64,000 nt of DNA from Thermoactinomyces sp. DSM 45892 (GTDB lineage: Bacteria; Bacillota; Bacilli; Thermoactinomycetales; Thermoactinomycetaceae). How positions within the stretch are numbered: the first letter of the stretch is position 1; each line of letters starts with the position of its first letter. The stretch is taken from positions 62,001-126,000 of the forward strand of contig NZ_FNPL01000003.1 in NCBI RefSeq assembly GCF_900107305.1, written 5' to 3'. Shown in pieces: positions 28,036 through 35,219 of this stretch. The position numbers and the translations under genes are program-made. The notes under the pieces were generated by a model. It was given only the letters and a program-made list of their open reading frames with translations. It was not told the origin of the DNA and made no database searches.

Positions 28036-29427
28036 CTCATCTTCACCCCCTATAACTCCTCTTAATGATTTTTTTACATTGGAACGAAAGAAGTTCAACG
28101 CATATTTTTCAAACTGAGGATCATCAGTTGCATCTAAGCAATGCCCCAAGAGTAGGTTCAAACGCTCTACTTGATCAGTAAATGCATGTTGCTCAGCTAG
28201 TGAGAGAGCTTTCTTTAACAGGGAGGCAGATTGTTGATACTTACCGTGCTCTACGTAACACTTACCTAAAGAGATAAGCGCTTCAGTTTCCCAGTAAGCA
28301 TCATCAATTTCTCTACTATACTTTACAGCTTCTTTAAAAGCATCCTCCGCAAGTTGTATTTCTTTACGTTTATCGTACAACATTCCTAATTGCGTGTAAA
28401 TATAAGCGAGAAGGTATTTCCGTTGAATATGCTTTTCTAATTTTAAGGCAGTTTCAAAGCAAATTTGAGCTAGGTTTAACTTATTGGACTCCATATAGAT
28501 ACTTCCTAAGGTGGTAAACAGTTCAAAGGATCGTTCATACATCTTATCCAGACGAGCCATCTCAATTCCCTTTAAAGCATATTGAATGGCTAGTGTCCGT
28601 TTGTTTATTTTAGCGAGCACAGAAGCATTTAACTCAAAGATATTCAAGTTAATTTCATTGCTTTCACTTAATGGGAAATAGAATTCTGCTCTCTCGTCAG
28701 GCAAACTAGCGATTTCCTCTAACTTGAGTTGTGCCCCTTCCCAGTTTTTTAATTTTTGATTGAAAATGACTTGTGAAATGAGCACCAACTTTCTTAGATA
28801 TTGTCTTTCACCTTCTGAAAGGAAATATTTAAGTGCATCCTTGGAGTATTTGATTGCTTGATGTAAATTATTTTGCAGATGTTCAATCCTGCTTAGTTCA
28901 TGATAACAAGTTGTTTTTAAATTGCTCTCGAGTTTGTCCGGATGTTTTTGATTAATAAGCTGAATTGCATCAAAGAAATTTTTGTGAGCTTTTTTCCAAT
29001 TTTTCTTTTTGGAATATGCTTTTCCGCGTAAGTAGAGAAGGTCTACTTGTATAGGGTCATCAGCCGAGATTTTGAGCTCTGCCAGCTTCTTAAGCCCTTC
29101 ATTCGCACCAACTAATGAAATAATGTTTTCTACTGAGATTAATCGCAAACGAATTTCCTCTTCTTCTGTTGTATCGACTGTTTGGTTTTCGAGTGGTTGA
29201 AACGATGATTGCCGAAAGCGTGAGACATCTTCTAATGTCAGATCAAGTTGCTGTAAAATCAGGGATAGGTGCCCCTCATTAATGGTTTGTTTCCCTTTTT
29301 CATAACTACATACAGTTGAAACAGATAGCTTCCCTCGAATCGCCAAGTCGTTCTGGCGCTTTCTTTTTGCCTTTCTCGCTTTTGCTAGAAACTTGCCTAG
29401 TTCAATCCGGTCCCATTGGTTGTTCAT
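27991..29427 (-). CDS. HTH-TPR regulator, RRNPP-like (NprR/PlcR style)
   Basis: The ATG at 29427 (478 residues) has GAAAGGAG 8 bases upstream; the longer frame adds 23 residues without support. Residues about 5-60 form an XRE-type helix-turn-helix (FLAKARKAKRKRQNDLAIRG, then VSTVCSYEKGKQ). Residues about 110-445 hold repeated TPR units (KAHKNFFDAIQ, LAEDAFKEAVKYS, YQQSASLLKKALSLAEQ). This is the plan of peptide-binding quorum regulators. The last 14 residues follow an in-frame ATG (28035) with GGGGGTGA before it and match the small ORF downstream. It is divergent from the lasso operon and probably its regulator. Confidence 0.82.
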   Translation of the reverse strand: MNNQWDRIELGKFLAKARKAKRKRQNDLAIRGKLSVSTVCSYEKGKQTINEGHLSLILQQLDLTLEDVSRFRQSSFQPLENQTVDTTEEEEIRLRLISVENIISLVGANEGLKKLAELKISADDPIQVDLLYLRGKAYSKKKNWKKAHKNFFDAIQLINQKHPDKLESNLKTTCYHELSRIEHLQNNLHQAIKYSKDALKYFLSEGERQYLRKLVLISQVIFNQKLKNWEGAQLKLEEIASLPDERAEFYFPLSESNEINLNIFELNASVLAKINKRTLAIQYALKGIEMARLDKMYERSFELFTTLGSIYMESNKLNLAQICFETALKLEKHIQRKYLLAYIYTQLGMLYDKRKEIQLAEDAFKEAVKYSREIDDAYWETEALISLGKCYVEHGKYQQSASLLKKALSLAEQHAFTDQVERLNLLLGHCLDATDDPQFEKYALNFFRSNVKKSLRGVIGGEDEMNARKNNVGDPPEA

Positions 29428-29589
29428 CGTGTAATCTCCTTTCAGAAAAAAAATTTTTGTCGATTTATGCTTGTCGCTACTCAAATTCGCTTCCAATTTG
29501 CGAATACCTGCTGCAATTGTTTGTTAATTCGGTAATATATCTAACGGTTATCTCTTATAACTTCGAAAAAATACCGTAGATCAGGCTAA

Positions 29590-29618
29590 TTTCAGATATT
29601 TGACTATTTTATCTGAAA
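29590..29618. promoter_or_regulatory. Palindromic operator between regulator and lasso operon
   Basis: TTTCAGATA (29590-29598) and TATCTGAAA (29610-29618) are exact inverted repeats 11 bases apart. They surround TTGACT, the likely -35 element of the lasso operon. It is a good site for the divergent HTH protein, which binds as a dimer. Confidence 0.6.
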
Positions 29619-29628
29619 ATTATAAATT
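29600..29628 (+). promoter_or_regulatory. Putative promoter of the lasso operon
   Basis: TTGACT (29600-29605) and TAAATT (29623-29628) are 17 bases apart; an overlapping TATAAA gives a 15-base spacer. The first gene starts about 50 bases downstream. The -35 lies inside the palindrome, so bound repressor would block it. Confidence 0.45.
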
Positions 29629-29676
29629 AACTTTGGAAAGTAGATGTATTTGCTATCAACATAGGGAGGTGCTTGT

Positions 29677-29916
29677 TTGCTATCTATTCAAATTGAAGGG
29701 CAAAAGGTAGAGCATGTGATCCGTTACGCGAAAGATGACAACGAACAAAAGAATATCCAGGTCTCGCTATTTTATGAGCCAAAGGCTGTGTATCACAAAG
29801 TGGTCTTGTACACGACGGATGACAAGAAGTTGATAATCCCGATGAATCATATTACGTATGTCCAGTCGAATGGCAAGTCGGTGATTAAAGGGAAGTCATA
29901 TGATATTTTCACGTGA
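29677..29916 (+). CDS. Small protein of unknown function, first gene of the lasso operon
   Basis: 79 residues from TTG 29677, with AGGGAGGT 6 bases upstream. No signal or membrane helix. The predicted pattern is beta-rich: LSIQIEGQKVEHVIRY, VSLFYEP, KVVLYTTDDKKLIIPMNHI. The latter part loosely resembles a LytTR strand set (IPMNHITYVQSNGK) but lacks the rest of that domain. It is followed with a 4-base overlap by the GTG-extended frame of the next gene and sits upstream of the methyltransferase. I cannot assign a function. Confidence 0.6.
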   Translation: MLSIQIEGQKVEHVIRYAKDDNEQKNIQVSLFYEPKAVYHKVVLYTTDDKKLIIPMNHITYVQSNGKSVIKGKSYDIFT

Positions 29917-29930
29917 AAGGGGTGCCATCT

Positions 29931-30194
29931 ATGAAGAATTCTCCTAAAGTCCCCATTCATCTCTTTACTATCTATGCGATTGTAAGATCGAATCGAGATA
30001 TCCATTATGCTCAGATCGTGTGTAATGGTGTTGAAATCAATTTGCCTGATATGGTACTGGAGCACAATAATTCAGCTTGTGCCTGCGGGAACATAATCGA
30101 CCCGGATATTTCGGTCCATCAATGCCCGCAGTGTCGAAAGCGTTCCTTGCCAACTATTACAGATATGAAAGGAGGAGATCATCCTACTAGATAG
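29931..30194 (+). CDS. Small zinc-ribbon-like protein in the lasso operon
   Basis: The ATG at 29931 (87 residues) has GAAAGGGGTG 6 bases upstream; a GTG at 29913 overlaps the previous stop. The C-terminal half has CACG and, 14 residues on, CPQC (NSACACGNIIDP, then HQCPQCRKRS), a likely four-Cys zinc knuckle. The N-terminal half (IHLFTIYAIVRSNRDIHYAQ) is hydrophobic and beta-like. Function unknown. Its place between the operon promoter and the methyltransferase suggests a role in or beside lasso peptide production, and similar clusters should be checked for it. Confidence 0.6.
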   Translation: MKNSPKVPIHLFTIYAIVRSNRDIHYAQIVCNGVEINLPDMVLEHNNSACACGNIIDPDISVHQCPQCRKRSLPTITDMKGGDHPTR

Positions 30195-30228
30195 AAAAAA
30201 CCATTTTTACTAAGGGGGATGTTTGTTT

Positions 30229-31191
30229 ATGGAAGTAGGACAAGCAATGGAGAGAGTAGATGAGGATTTCTATATAAAGCAAGATGGGAAGGTTCTTCAA
30301 CAGTCGACAGCCCGATTTGCGATACAGGGTGACTTGGAACTACTTGCTGTGGAAGAAGGAAACAAGGTTTTAGAATTAGGAACGGGTTCAGGTTATACTG
30401 CTGCTCTTTTGCTGGAGTTGATAGGAGAGACAGGAAAGCTTGTATCTCTTGATATAGAGCCAAGTTTAACGGAACGAGCGAGAGGGATGTTTGTTGGGCG
30501 TAATGCTGAGTTTCATGTGAAAGATGGTAGATTAGGATGGGCGGAAGGAGCTCCTTATGATCGAATTGTTGCTTGGGCAACACCAGATAAAATGCCTCAA
30601 GCATGGGTGGATCAACTAGTTGAAGGCGGGATTCTTGTCTCTTCTTTCTTGATGGCAGATATGGCGGATACAATGGTCACAACCCAATTTAGGAAGGAAC
30701 AAGGAGTCCTTGTAGGAAAGCAGATCGAGCGAGGGTCTTATATCTCGATGAGAGAAAAGCCCGACGATTATGATTTGCTAGGACCTGCTTTAGAAGCTGA
30801 TTTTGTAGAAAAAGGTCCAGATCGGTCGTTCTTCTGGTTTAGCACAGATGATCCGTCTCTTGATCCAAAAGAGCATTTCCTTTATATGAAACAAGCGGAA
30901 TATCAAGAGCAAGTTTTTAAAGAGACAGAATATGAAGATTTTCGCGCCTATTTTATATGGAAGCGAGCAAAGGGTAGATTTACAGGTTCAATTGGTGAAA
31001 TATCAGGATTCGGACTCGTATCTAATGGACTAGCTTTTGTAGATCGATATGGAAAAGCCTATTCTACCAGTCAGCCAGCGTTACTACATCTCAAGCAGTT
31101 TGTGGAGCAATGGGGAGAAGACGGTAAAATTGGAATAAGTCAAATGAAACCAGTTCTTCAAGGATTAATCGTTACATTGGAGAGGAGGTGA
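30229..31191 (+). CDS. PIMT-like O-methyltransferase of the lasso cluster
   Basis: The ATG at 30229 (320 residues) has AAGGGGGATG at good spacing; TTG 30223 is too close. It resembles protein-L-isoaspartate methyltransferase: QSTARFAIQGDLELL, the SAM motif VLELGTGSGYTAALL near residue 48, and GAPYDRIVAWAT. A C-terminal extension of about 120 residues is specific to the peptide-modifying branch. In lihuanodin-type lasso clusters such an enzyme methylates an Asp in the ring, which then closes to an aspartimide. The precursor gene starts 6 bases past its stop and its core has the required Asp-Thr, so this role is likely here. Confidence 0.85.
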   Translation: MEVGQAMERVDEDFYIKQDGKVLQQSTARFAIQGDLELLAVEEGNKVLELGTGSGYTAALLLELIGETGKLVSLDIEPSLTERARGMFVGRNAEFHVKDGRLGWAEGAPYDRIVAWATPDKMPQAWVDQLVEGGILVSSFLMADMADTMVTTQFRKEQGVLVGKQIERGSYISMREKPDDYDLLGPALEADFVEKGPDRSFFWFSTDDPSLDPKEHFLYMKQAEYQEQVFKETEYEDFRAYFIWKRAKGRFTGSIGEISGFGLVSNGLAFVDRYGKAYSTSQPALLHLKQFVEQWGEDGKIGISQMKPVLQGLIVTLERR

Positions 31192-31197
31192 AAACAG

Positions 31198-31320
31198 ATG
31201 AAAAAGCAAGAAAAGAAGGTTTATCAAGCTCCTAAAGTAGTGAAGATTGGCTCTTTTGAAAAACTGACTTTGGGAAGTGAACAATTAGACACTGCTGACA
31301 TGAAAAAATACTACAGCTAG
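31198..31320 (+). CDS. Lasso peptide precursor (LasA), aspartimide type
   Basis: 40 residues. GAGAGGAGGTGA, overlapping the methyltransferase stop, is its ribosome site. The leader shows the RRE-binding pattern Y-x-x-P (YQAP), then G-x-F (GSF) and LTL, with the conserved Thr at -2. The predicted core is GSEQLDTADMKKYYS: Gly1 would bond to Asp9, giving a nine-residue ring, and leave a six-residue tail with Tyr-Tyr as probable plugs. Asp6-Thr7 in the ring is the expected site of methylation and aspartimide formation. The cleavage point and bond are predicted, not shown. Confidence 0.88.
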   Translation: MKKQEKKVYQAPKVVKIGSFEKLTLGSEQLDTADMKKYYS

Positions 31321-31330
31321 TTCCTACCCT

Positions 31331-31408
31331 AGGTGTGCAAATACAGCATTTGCACACCTCAGACTGTAGACAACCTTTGATAATTGGCAGATGGTCTACA
31401 GTCTGAGG
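31331..31408 (+). promoter_or_regulatory. Two mutually exclusive hairpins between lasso A and C
   Basis: Hairpin 1: AGGTGTGCAAAT (31331-31342) with its complement at 31348-31359. Hairpin 2: CCTCAGACTGTAGAC (31357-31371) with its complement at 31394-31408. They share bases 31357-31359, so both cannot form fully together. The likely effect is to protect the short precursor message and lower cyclase expression. Neither is followed by a T tract. Confidence 0.6.
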
Positions 31409-31450
31409 TGTATCTCAAACCTTTACAACAAATGGAGCGTGATTACAAAG

Positions 31451-32890
31451 ATGTTAGCCATAGTGACCAAGCATGGAGAGGCGAGAATCCTGATTCCTGC
31501 CCAAGAGATCGAAGTGGATATACGTGGATCAACAATAGTCGTAACCCCTGATCTCGCAAATTTCTATCCCTTGTTTGTTGCCGGAACAGAGGATGCCTTA
31601 TATATTTCTACTCGCCAGATTTGGCTCAAGAAGATTCTCGGTGCAGAGCTAGACCAACAGGCAGTAGCCACATATCTACAGTCTGGCGGGAAGTCGTTTT
31701 CTCTATTTAAAGGAATTGAATATATCAAGCCTGCTCATGGAGTTATTTTGTCCTCTGATAAAGTAAAGATATTTCCTTTATCGATATCACAACCATATCT
31801 CAATCTAGAAGAAGGGACTTCTTTGTTTCGTCAGTCATTACTAGAGGTGATCGAAAAACTTCCTCACCAACTTAGTAGCGATTGTAGTGGTGGGCTCGAT
31901 TCGACACCACTTACGATTCTAGCAACCAAGCAGAAGCAAGTGACCGCCTTTACTTTGTCTTATCCCAATGAAACAGAAGATGTTCGGATTGCTAGGCTTA
32001 TTTGTCAACAAAAGGAGATTCCGCAAGTGATTGTAGAGGATCATCCGTTACACTACTCAAATGTAGAACTTCCTTTAACGGATGAACCAATCGATTTCTG
32101 GTTTTCATCTGCCGAAACGATGCATTATTTGAGCCAAGTCTCTCTACATCATGTAAGTGGAGAAGGAGGAGACGCTGTGCTATGCTCACCTCTCTCGTAT
32201 CTAAGGAAAGCTCCTTTTTTCATTGCTTGGAGTCATTTTTTTCGCTGGTCTCGGAATAAGAAGAGATCTCCTTTATCTCTGTTTCGTTCGATTAGAAGAC
32301 CATCATATTTCCGTGGAGACTGGATTACGGAGAAAGTTCCGTACAGAGTAGAACAAAGTAGCTGGATCGATTTATGGGATACGGCGAAAACTTGTCGTCT
32401 AACTTCTCAATTAGCTGAGTCAATCGGGAAGACGATTTATTTCCCCTTTCTGGATGATGATGTCGTGAGAGTTTGTTTCTCTATTTATGAATATGAACGC
32501 ATGAATCCTAACTGTCTAAAACCCTTAATCAAACAAGCCTTTCCAGAACTTCCAACTGTGCTATTAGAAAGGAATACCAAAGGAAATTACACAACGGACT
32601 TATATCGAGGCTATCAACAAAACTATCAACTTCTCCGAGAACAGATGGATACGATGATTTTAGCTGATATGGGGGTTATACAGATACAGCAATTTCATGA
32701 AGCGATGGAGAAAATGAACATGGGGCTTTATGTTCCGTTATGGGAATTTGACTTTACGATGGCAGTCGAGATGTGGCTGAGGACTTTAAGGAGGGAAAAG
32801 GATGTTCCAATCCCATGTGATCAAGAGTCAGGTAGAGGGGACAACCATTTTATTAGACATGAAGTCGAACGAATATTATGCTCTAAATGA
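31451..32890 (+). CDS. Lasso cyclase (asparagine synthetase homologue, LasC)
   Basis: 479 residues from ATG 31451 (GGAG upstream); an earlier ATG at 31391 would lie inside a hairpin. The ATP-pyrophosphatase motif SSDCSGGLDSTPL stands near residue 140. HHVSGEGGDAVL and YFPFLDDDVVRVC carry further ATP and substrate residues of the family. It adenylates the ring Asp side chain and lets the core N-terminus attack it, forming the macrolactam. The N-terminal glutaminase Cys of true asparagine synthetases is absent, as in all lasso cyclases. The B1 gene begins inside its 3' end. Confidence 0.9.
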   Translation: MLAIVTKHGEARILIPAQEIEVDIRGSTIVVTPDLANFYPLFVAGTEDALYISTRQIWLKKILGAELDQQAVATYLQSGGKSFSLFKGIEYIKPAHGVILSSDKVKIFPLSISQPYLNLEEGTSLFRQSLLEVIEKLPHQLSSDCSGGLDSTPLTILATKQKQVTAFTLSYPNETEDVRIARLICQQKEIPQVIVEDHPLHYSNVELPLTDEPIDFWFSSAETMHYLSQVSLHHVSGEGGDAVLCSPLSYLRKAPFFIAWSHFFRWSRNKKRSPLSLFRSIRRPSYFRGDWITEKVPYRVEQSSWIDLWDTAKTCRLTSQLAESIGKTIYFPFLDDDVVRVCFSIYEYERMNPNCLKPLIKQAFPELPTVLLERNTKGNYTTDLYRGYQQNYQLLREQMDTMILADMGVIQIQQFHEAMEKMNMGLYVPLWEFDFTMAVEMWLRTLRREKDVPIPCDQESGRGDNHFIRHEVERILCSK

Positions 32891-32969
32891 AACAGCATGC
32901 GAGCTAATAGACCTTATGGATAATGGGTTTAATAAGGATGAAGCTTGCAAGGTTTTAGCCGAAAGATAA
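32802..32969 (+). CDS. Lasso RRE protein B1 (PqqD-like), short
   Basis: 55 residues, overlapping the 3' end of the cyclase gene; AAGGAGGGAAAAGG precedes ATG 32802. It shows the RRE pattern: a beta region (VIKSQVEGTTILLDM), then EYYALNETACELIDLMDNG and a helix KDEACKVLAER. RRE proteins bind the precursor leader and deliver it to the protease. B1 proteins are usually about 80-90 residues, so the last helix or so is missing. The frame ends exactly where an apparent inversion begins (32961), so the truncation is probably secondary. Confidence 0.7.
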   Translation: MFQSHVIKSQVEGTTILLDMKSNEYYALNETACELIDLMDNGFNKDEACKVLAER

Positions 32970-33232
32970 GGGCTTTGCTTTCTGAATAGCTCGCCAAACT
33001 TGTAGTGCTTCTTCTTCTGTTATAGATGATAAACCTTTTCTTTGTGCGAGTTGCTTGTCTAGAAGAATCGTTAGCATTTGTGTTACTAGCTTTCATGAAT
33101 GGAAAAGCAATTGATTGGTGTGTAGGAGTGAAGCTAGCTCCTTTTTCGTCTCATTCATGGGTAGAGGTGAATGGTGTACCGTTTCAAGAATCGGAGGATA
33201 TCAATCGATATCAGAGGATTTTGGTTGTTTAG
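32961..33232 (+). pseudogene. Damaged lasso leader protease B2 (transglutaminase-like)
   Basis: The 3' part (33044-33232) encodes VRVACLEESLAFVLLAF, then WCVGVKLAPFSSHSWVEVNG: the catalytic Cys, the His in SSHSWVE and the following acidic residues of B2 proteases. The part that should precede it is on the opposite strand at about 32961-33043, where the minus strand reads GLSSITEEEALQVW, RAIQKAKPLSF. Turned round it would join in frame to VRVACLEES, with the spacing expected for the family. About 40 N-terminal residues are missing. The protease therefore appears inactive, unless the segment can flip back and another start is used. Confidence 0.65.
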
Positions 33233-33439
33233 ATCCTTACAGAAAGAGGCTCGGTTTTTTTGTATTGTAGACATTGTCAACTATGTGATATGGTTTCAGC
33301 AGAGGATTTTTTCGAAGTGGATGCAACATGGAAAAAGAGAACGAAAAACAGAAACACAACACGTGATACTGTTTTATATAAGAAATGAATGTCTTATCCG
33401 CAATATGAAGATTTGTTAGTAAAAAGGAGGCATCAATGA

Positions 33440-33793
33440 ATGGATAAATTCCAAGATGTTTTAGACAAAATTCTTTCGCGATTGGATAGTATGGATTCTC
33501 GTTTTGATAATATGGAAGTAAAAGTAACGGAGGGCCTAGACAAGATGGGCGCGCGTTTTGATAAAATGGACACCCGTTTTGATAGCCTTGAGTCTAAGGT
33601 GGATGAAATCAAACTTGAACTGAACTCTGTAAGAGAACAGGTAATCAAAAACAGCGAGGGTATTGCTGATTTAAACGTAAAAGTCGATGAGGTTAAAGAG
33701 GATATCGCATCCTTCCAAGAAAACATGGAGTTTCTTAACGATCAGCAAGTGGAAATTAAGAAAGATGTCTGGAAACTCAAGAGAAGAGCATGA
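33440..33793 (+). CDS. Short heptad-repeat coiled-coil protein
   Basis: 117 residues, ATG with AAAAAGGAGG upstream. Repeats of the form RFDNME, ARFDKMD, TRFDSLE (period seven and multiples) run from about residue 15 to 60 and predict a long continuous coiled coil. The rest is charged and helical (IADLNVKVDEVKEDIASFQ). No signal or membrane part. Such proteins occur widely in Firmicutes with unknown roles. It has its own terminator and no clear link to the lasso genes upstream. Confidence 0.7.
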   Translation: MDKFQDVLDKILSRLDSMDSRFDNMEVKVTEGLDKMGARFDKMDTRFDSLESKVDEIKLELNSVREQVIKNSEGIADLNVKVDEVKEDIASFQENMEFLNDQQVEIKKDVWKLKRRA

Positions 33794-33802
33794 CAGTGAG
33801 CG

Positions 33803-33831
33803 ATCCTGCCCGGATAGGGGAGGATTTTTTT
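33803..33831 (+). terminator. Terminator after the coiled-coil gene
   Basis: ATCCTGCCC, loop GGATA, GGGGAGGAT, then T run. Confidence 0.8.
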
Positions 33832-33833
33832 AT

Positions 33834-33869
33834 AGAAAAACAGTAGACCCGCCCATAAGGTCTACTGTT
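33834..33869 (-). terminator. Terminator of the blaR1-like gene
   Basis: AACAGTAGACC (33839-33849) and GGTCTACTGTT (33859-33869) form an 11-bp stem; on the minus strand it is followed by TTTTTCTAT. Confidence 0.75.
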
Positions 33870-33906
33870 AGATTGCTAGTCATCGCTAACTAACGGCAAC
33901 TCTTCA

Positions 33907-34605
33907 TTACTCACTAATTTTGAAGAACTGATATTCTGAATTCTTCTTCTCACCATACGGGAACTTCACGATTTTACTAGGATCAATCTTTTCAGGGAAC
34001 TTAACGTATTTAAACGTAACGCTGTCTTTTAGTTGATCCATCATCGACATGTCCCTTTTGCATTGTTCAAGTACCTGAACGACTCGTTCATCCGTGATAA
34101 GCGGTTGTTTTTTAAGGTCCGAGTTAATGCGTTTATTGATAAAAATGAGTAAAACACTCAGACAGACGACACCAGAAAGCCAGACATATAAGAGAGTGAT
34201 ATCGCTAGGAGCACTCGGGATATAATAAGAAATACTGTATGGGTTTTGCTGTTGCCCCCCTATCACTGGAAGCATAGCGTTCTTTTCGGAAAAAGACATA
34301 GCTTTCTCGGATGTTGAGACATCTGTTGTTGCGGTTTCTTCACTAGGAACAGCACGATCGAACAAGGAAGAGACATCCTGAATCGAGGGAAGAAAGTTGT
34401 AAATGCTGTACGAACTCTCTGGTGCCCATGGGAGAAGCAATCGTACCATGACGATGGTCCATAACAGATACTGCCACCGTATTGTTAACTTGTCTCGTAA
34501 TAGCCCCTTCATCAATAAAACGAGGACAACTAACACACTCGCCATGATCGATGCATCTAATACCCAATCAAAAAAGTACTGGAGATAGGTGTACATAGTG
34601 TTCAC
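33907..34605 (-). CDS. BlaR1-like sensor lacking its M56 metalloprotease core
   Basis: 232 residues. The N-terminus is typical of the M56/BlaR1 family: two helices with LLMKGLLRDKLTIRWQYLLWTIVMVRLLLPWAPES, then a third near residue 145 (LLYVWLSGVVCLSVLLIFINKRI). Soon after, at LEQCKRDM, the family normally continues with about 100 residues holding HExxH. Here the sequence jumps to a short charged end (FKYVKFPEKIDPSKIVKFPYG). No HExxH exists anywhere in the protein, so it cannot cleave BlaI as BlaR1 does. It is an in-frame internal deletion or a divergent regulator, paired with blaI upstream. Confidence 0.72.
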   Translation of the reverse strand: MNTMYTYLQYFFDWVLDASIMASVLVVLVLLMKGLLRDKLTIRWQYLLWTIVMVRLLLPWAPESSYSIYNFLPSIQDVSSLFDRAVPSEETATTDVSTSEKAMSFSEKNAMLPVIGGQQQNPYSISYYIPSAPSDITLLYVWLSGVVCLSVLLIFINKRINSDLKKQPLITDERVVQVLEQCKRDMSMMDQLKDSVTFKYVKFPEKIDPSKIVKFPYGEKKNSEYQFFKISE

Positions 34606-34638
34606 AATGTTTTTTCCCTTCTTTCATTACTGCCGATG

Positions 34639-35019
34639 CTACTTGTCAGCCTTTTCATCGAGAATCTGTTTTAGTTCGTTAATCTCATCTGTGGATAGTT
34701 TTTCTTTTTGTAGAAAGTTCACTAGGAACGGCTTTAGTGCTCCACCAGAGACGCGCTTGAGGAACGAGGTTGTTTCTTCTTGGACACATTCTGCTTGCGA
34801 AACCAACGGATAGTACGCATAGGAACTACCGTGTTCCTGATGGTACGAAATCGCTTCTTTTTGAACCAATCGATTGATTAACGTTCGAATGGTTTTCGGT
34901 TTCCAGTCGGTATGTACCGCAAGAGTCTCGATTACTTCATTGGCTGTCAGCGGTGATCTTGCCCAAAGAACCTTCATGATCTCCCACTCGGATTGAGATA
35001 TCTTCGGTAAATCTCCCAT
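34639..35019 (-). CDS. BlaI/MecI-family repressor
   Basis: 126 residues. A winged helix covers residues 5-75 (ISQSEWEIMKVLWARSPLTANEVIETL, then KPKTIRTLINRLVQKEAI), followed by a dimerisation tail (LKPFLVNFLQKEKLSTDEINELKQIL), as in BlaI. It represses antibiotic-response genes until proteolysed by a BlaR1 partner. The partner gene lies 33 bases downstream but lacks its protease domain. Two ATTAC...GTAAT palindromes before the gene are probably its own operators. Confidence 0.9.
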   Translation of the reverse strand: MGDLPKISQSEWEIMKVLWARSPLTANEVIETLAVHTDWKPKTIRTLINRLVQKEAISYHQEHGSSYAYYPLVSQAECVQEETTSFLKRVSGGALKPFLVNFLQKEKLSTDEINELKQILDEKADK

Positions 35020-35038
35020 TTGTTTTTCTCCTTTCTGA

Positions 35039-35080
35039 GATTACTGTTGTAATCCTTGTTTATGATATTACATTAGTAAT
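35039..35080. promoter_or_regulatory. Two BlaI-type operator palindromes
   Basis: GATTACTGTTGTAATC (35039-35054) and ATTACATTAGTAAT (35067-35080) share ATTACnnnnGTAAT. They lie directly upstream of the repressor gene on its 5' side, as expected for autorepression. Confidence 0.7.
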
Positions 35081-35219
35081 CCACCCTAGTCAACTAAAAT
35101 ATTAAAAAAAACGATAATTTTTTTCTGTAATGGATAAACCTATTATATCGAGGAACGTATATTTGTAAAGAAGAATAAGATACATAGAATGAGAATGATG
35201 ATGAAGAGAGGGTATATGC

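Noticed and set aside
31391..31450. Upstream start for the lasso cyclase
   Set aside because: The ATG lies inside the second hairpin, has no ribosome site and adds 20 residues not typical of the family.
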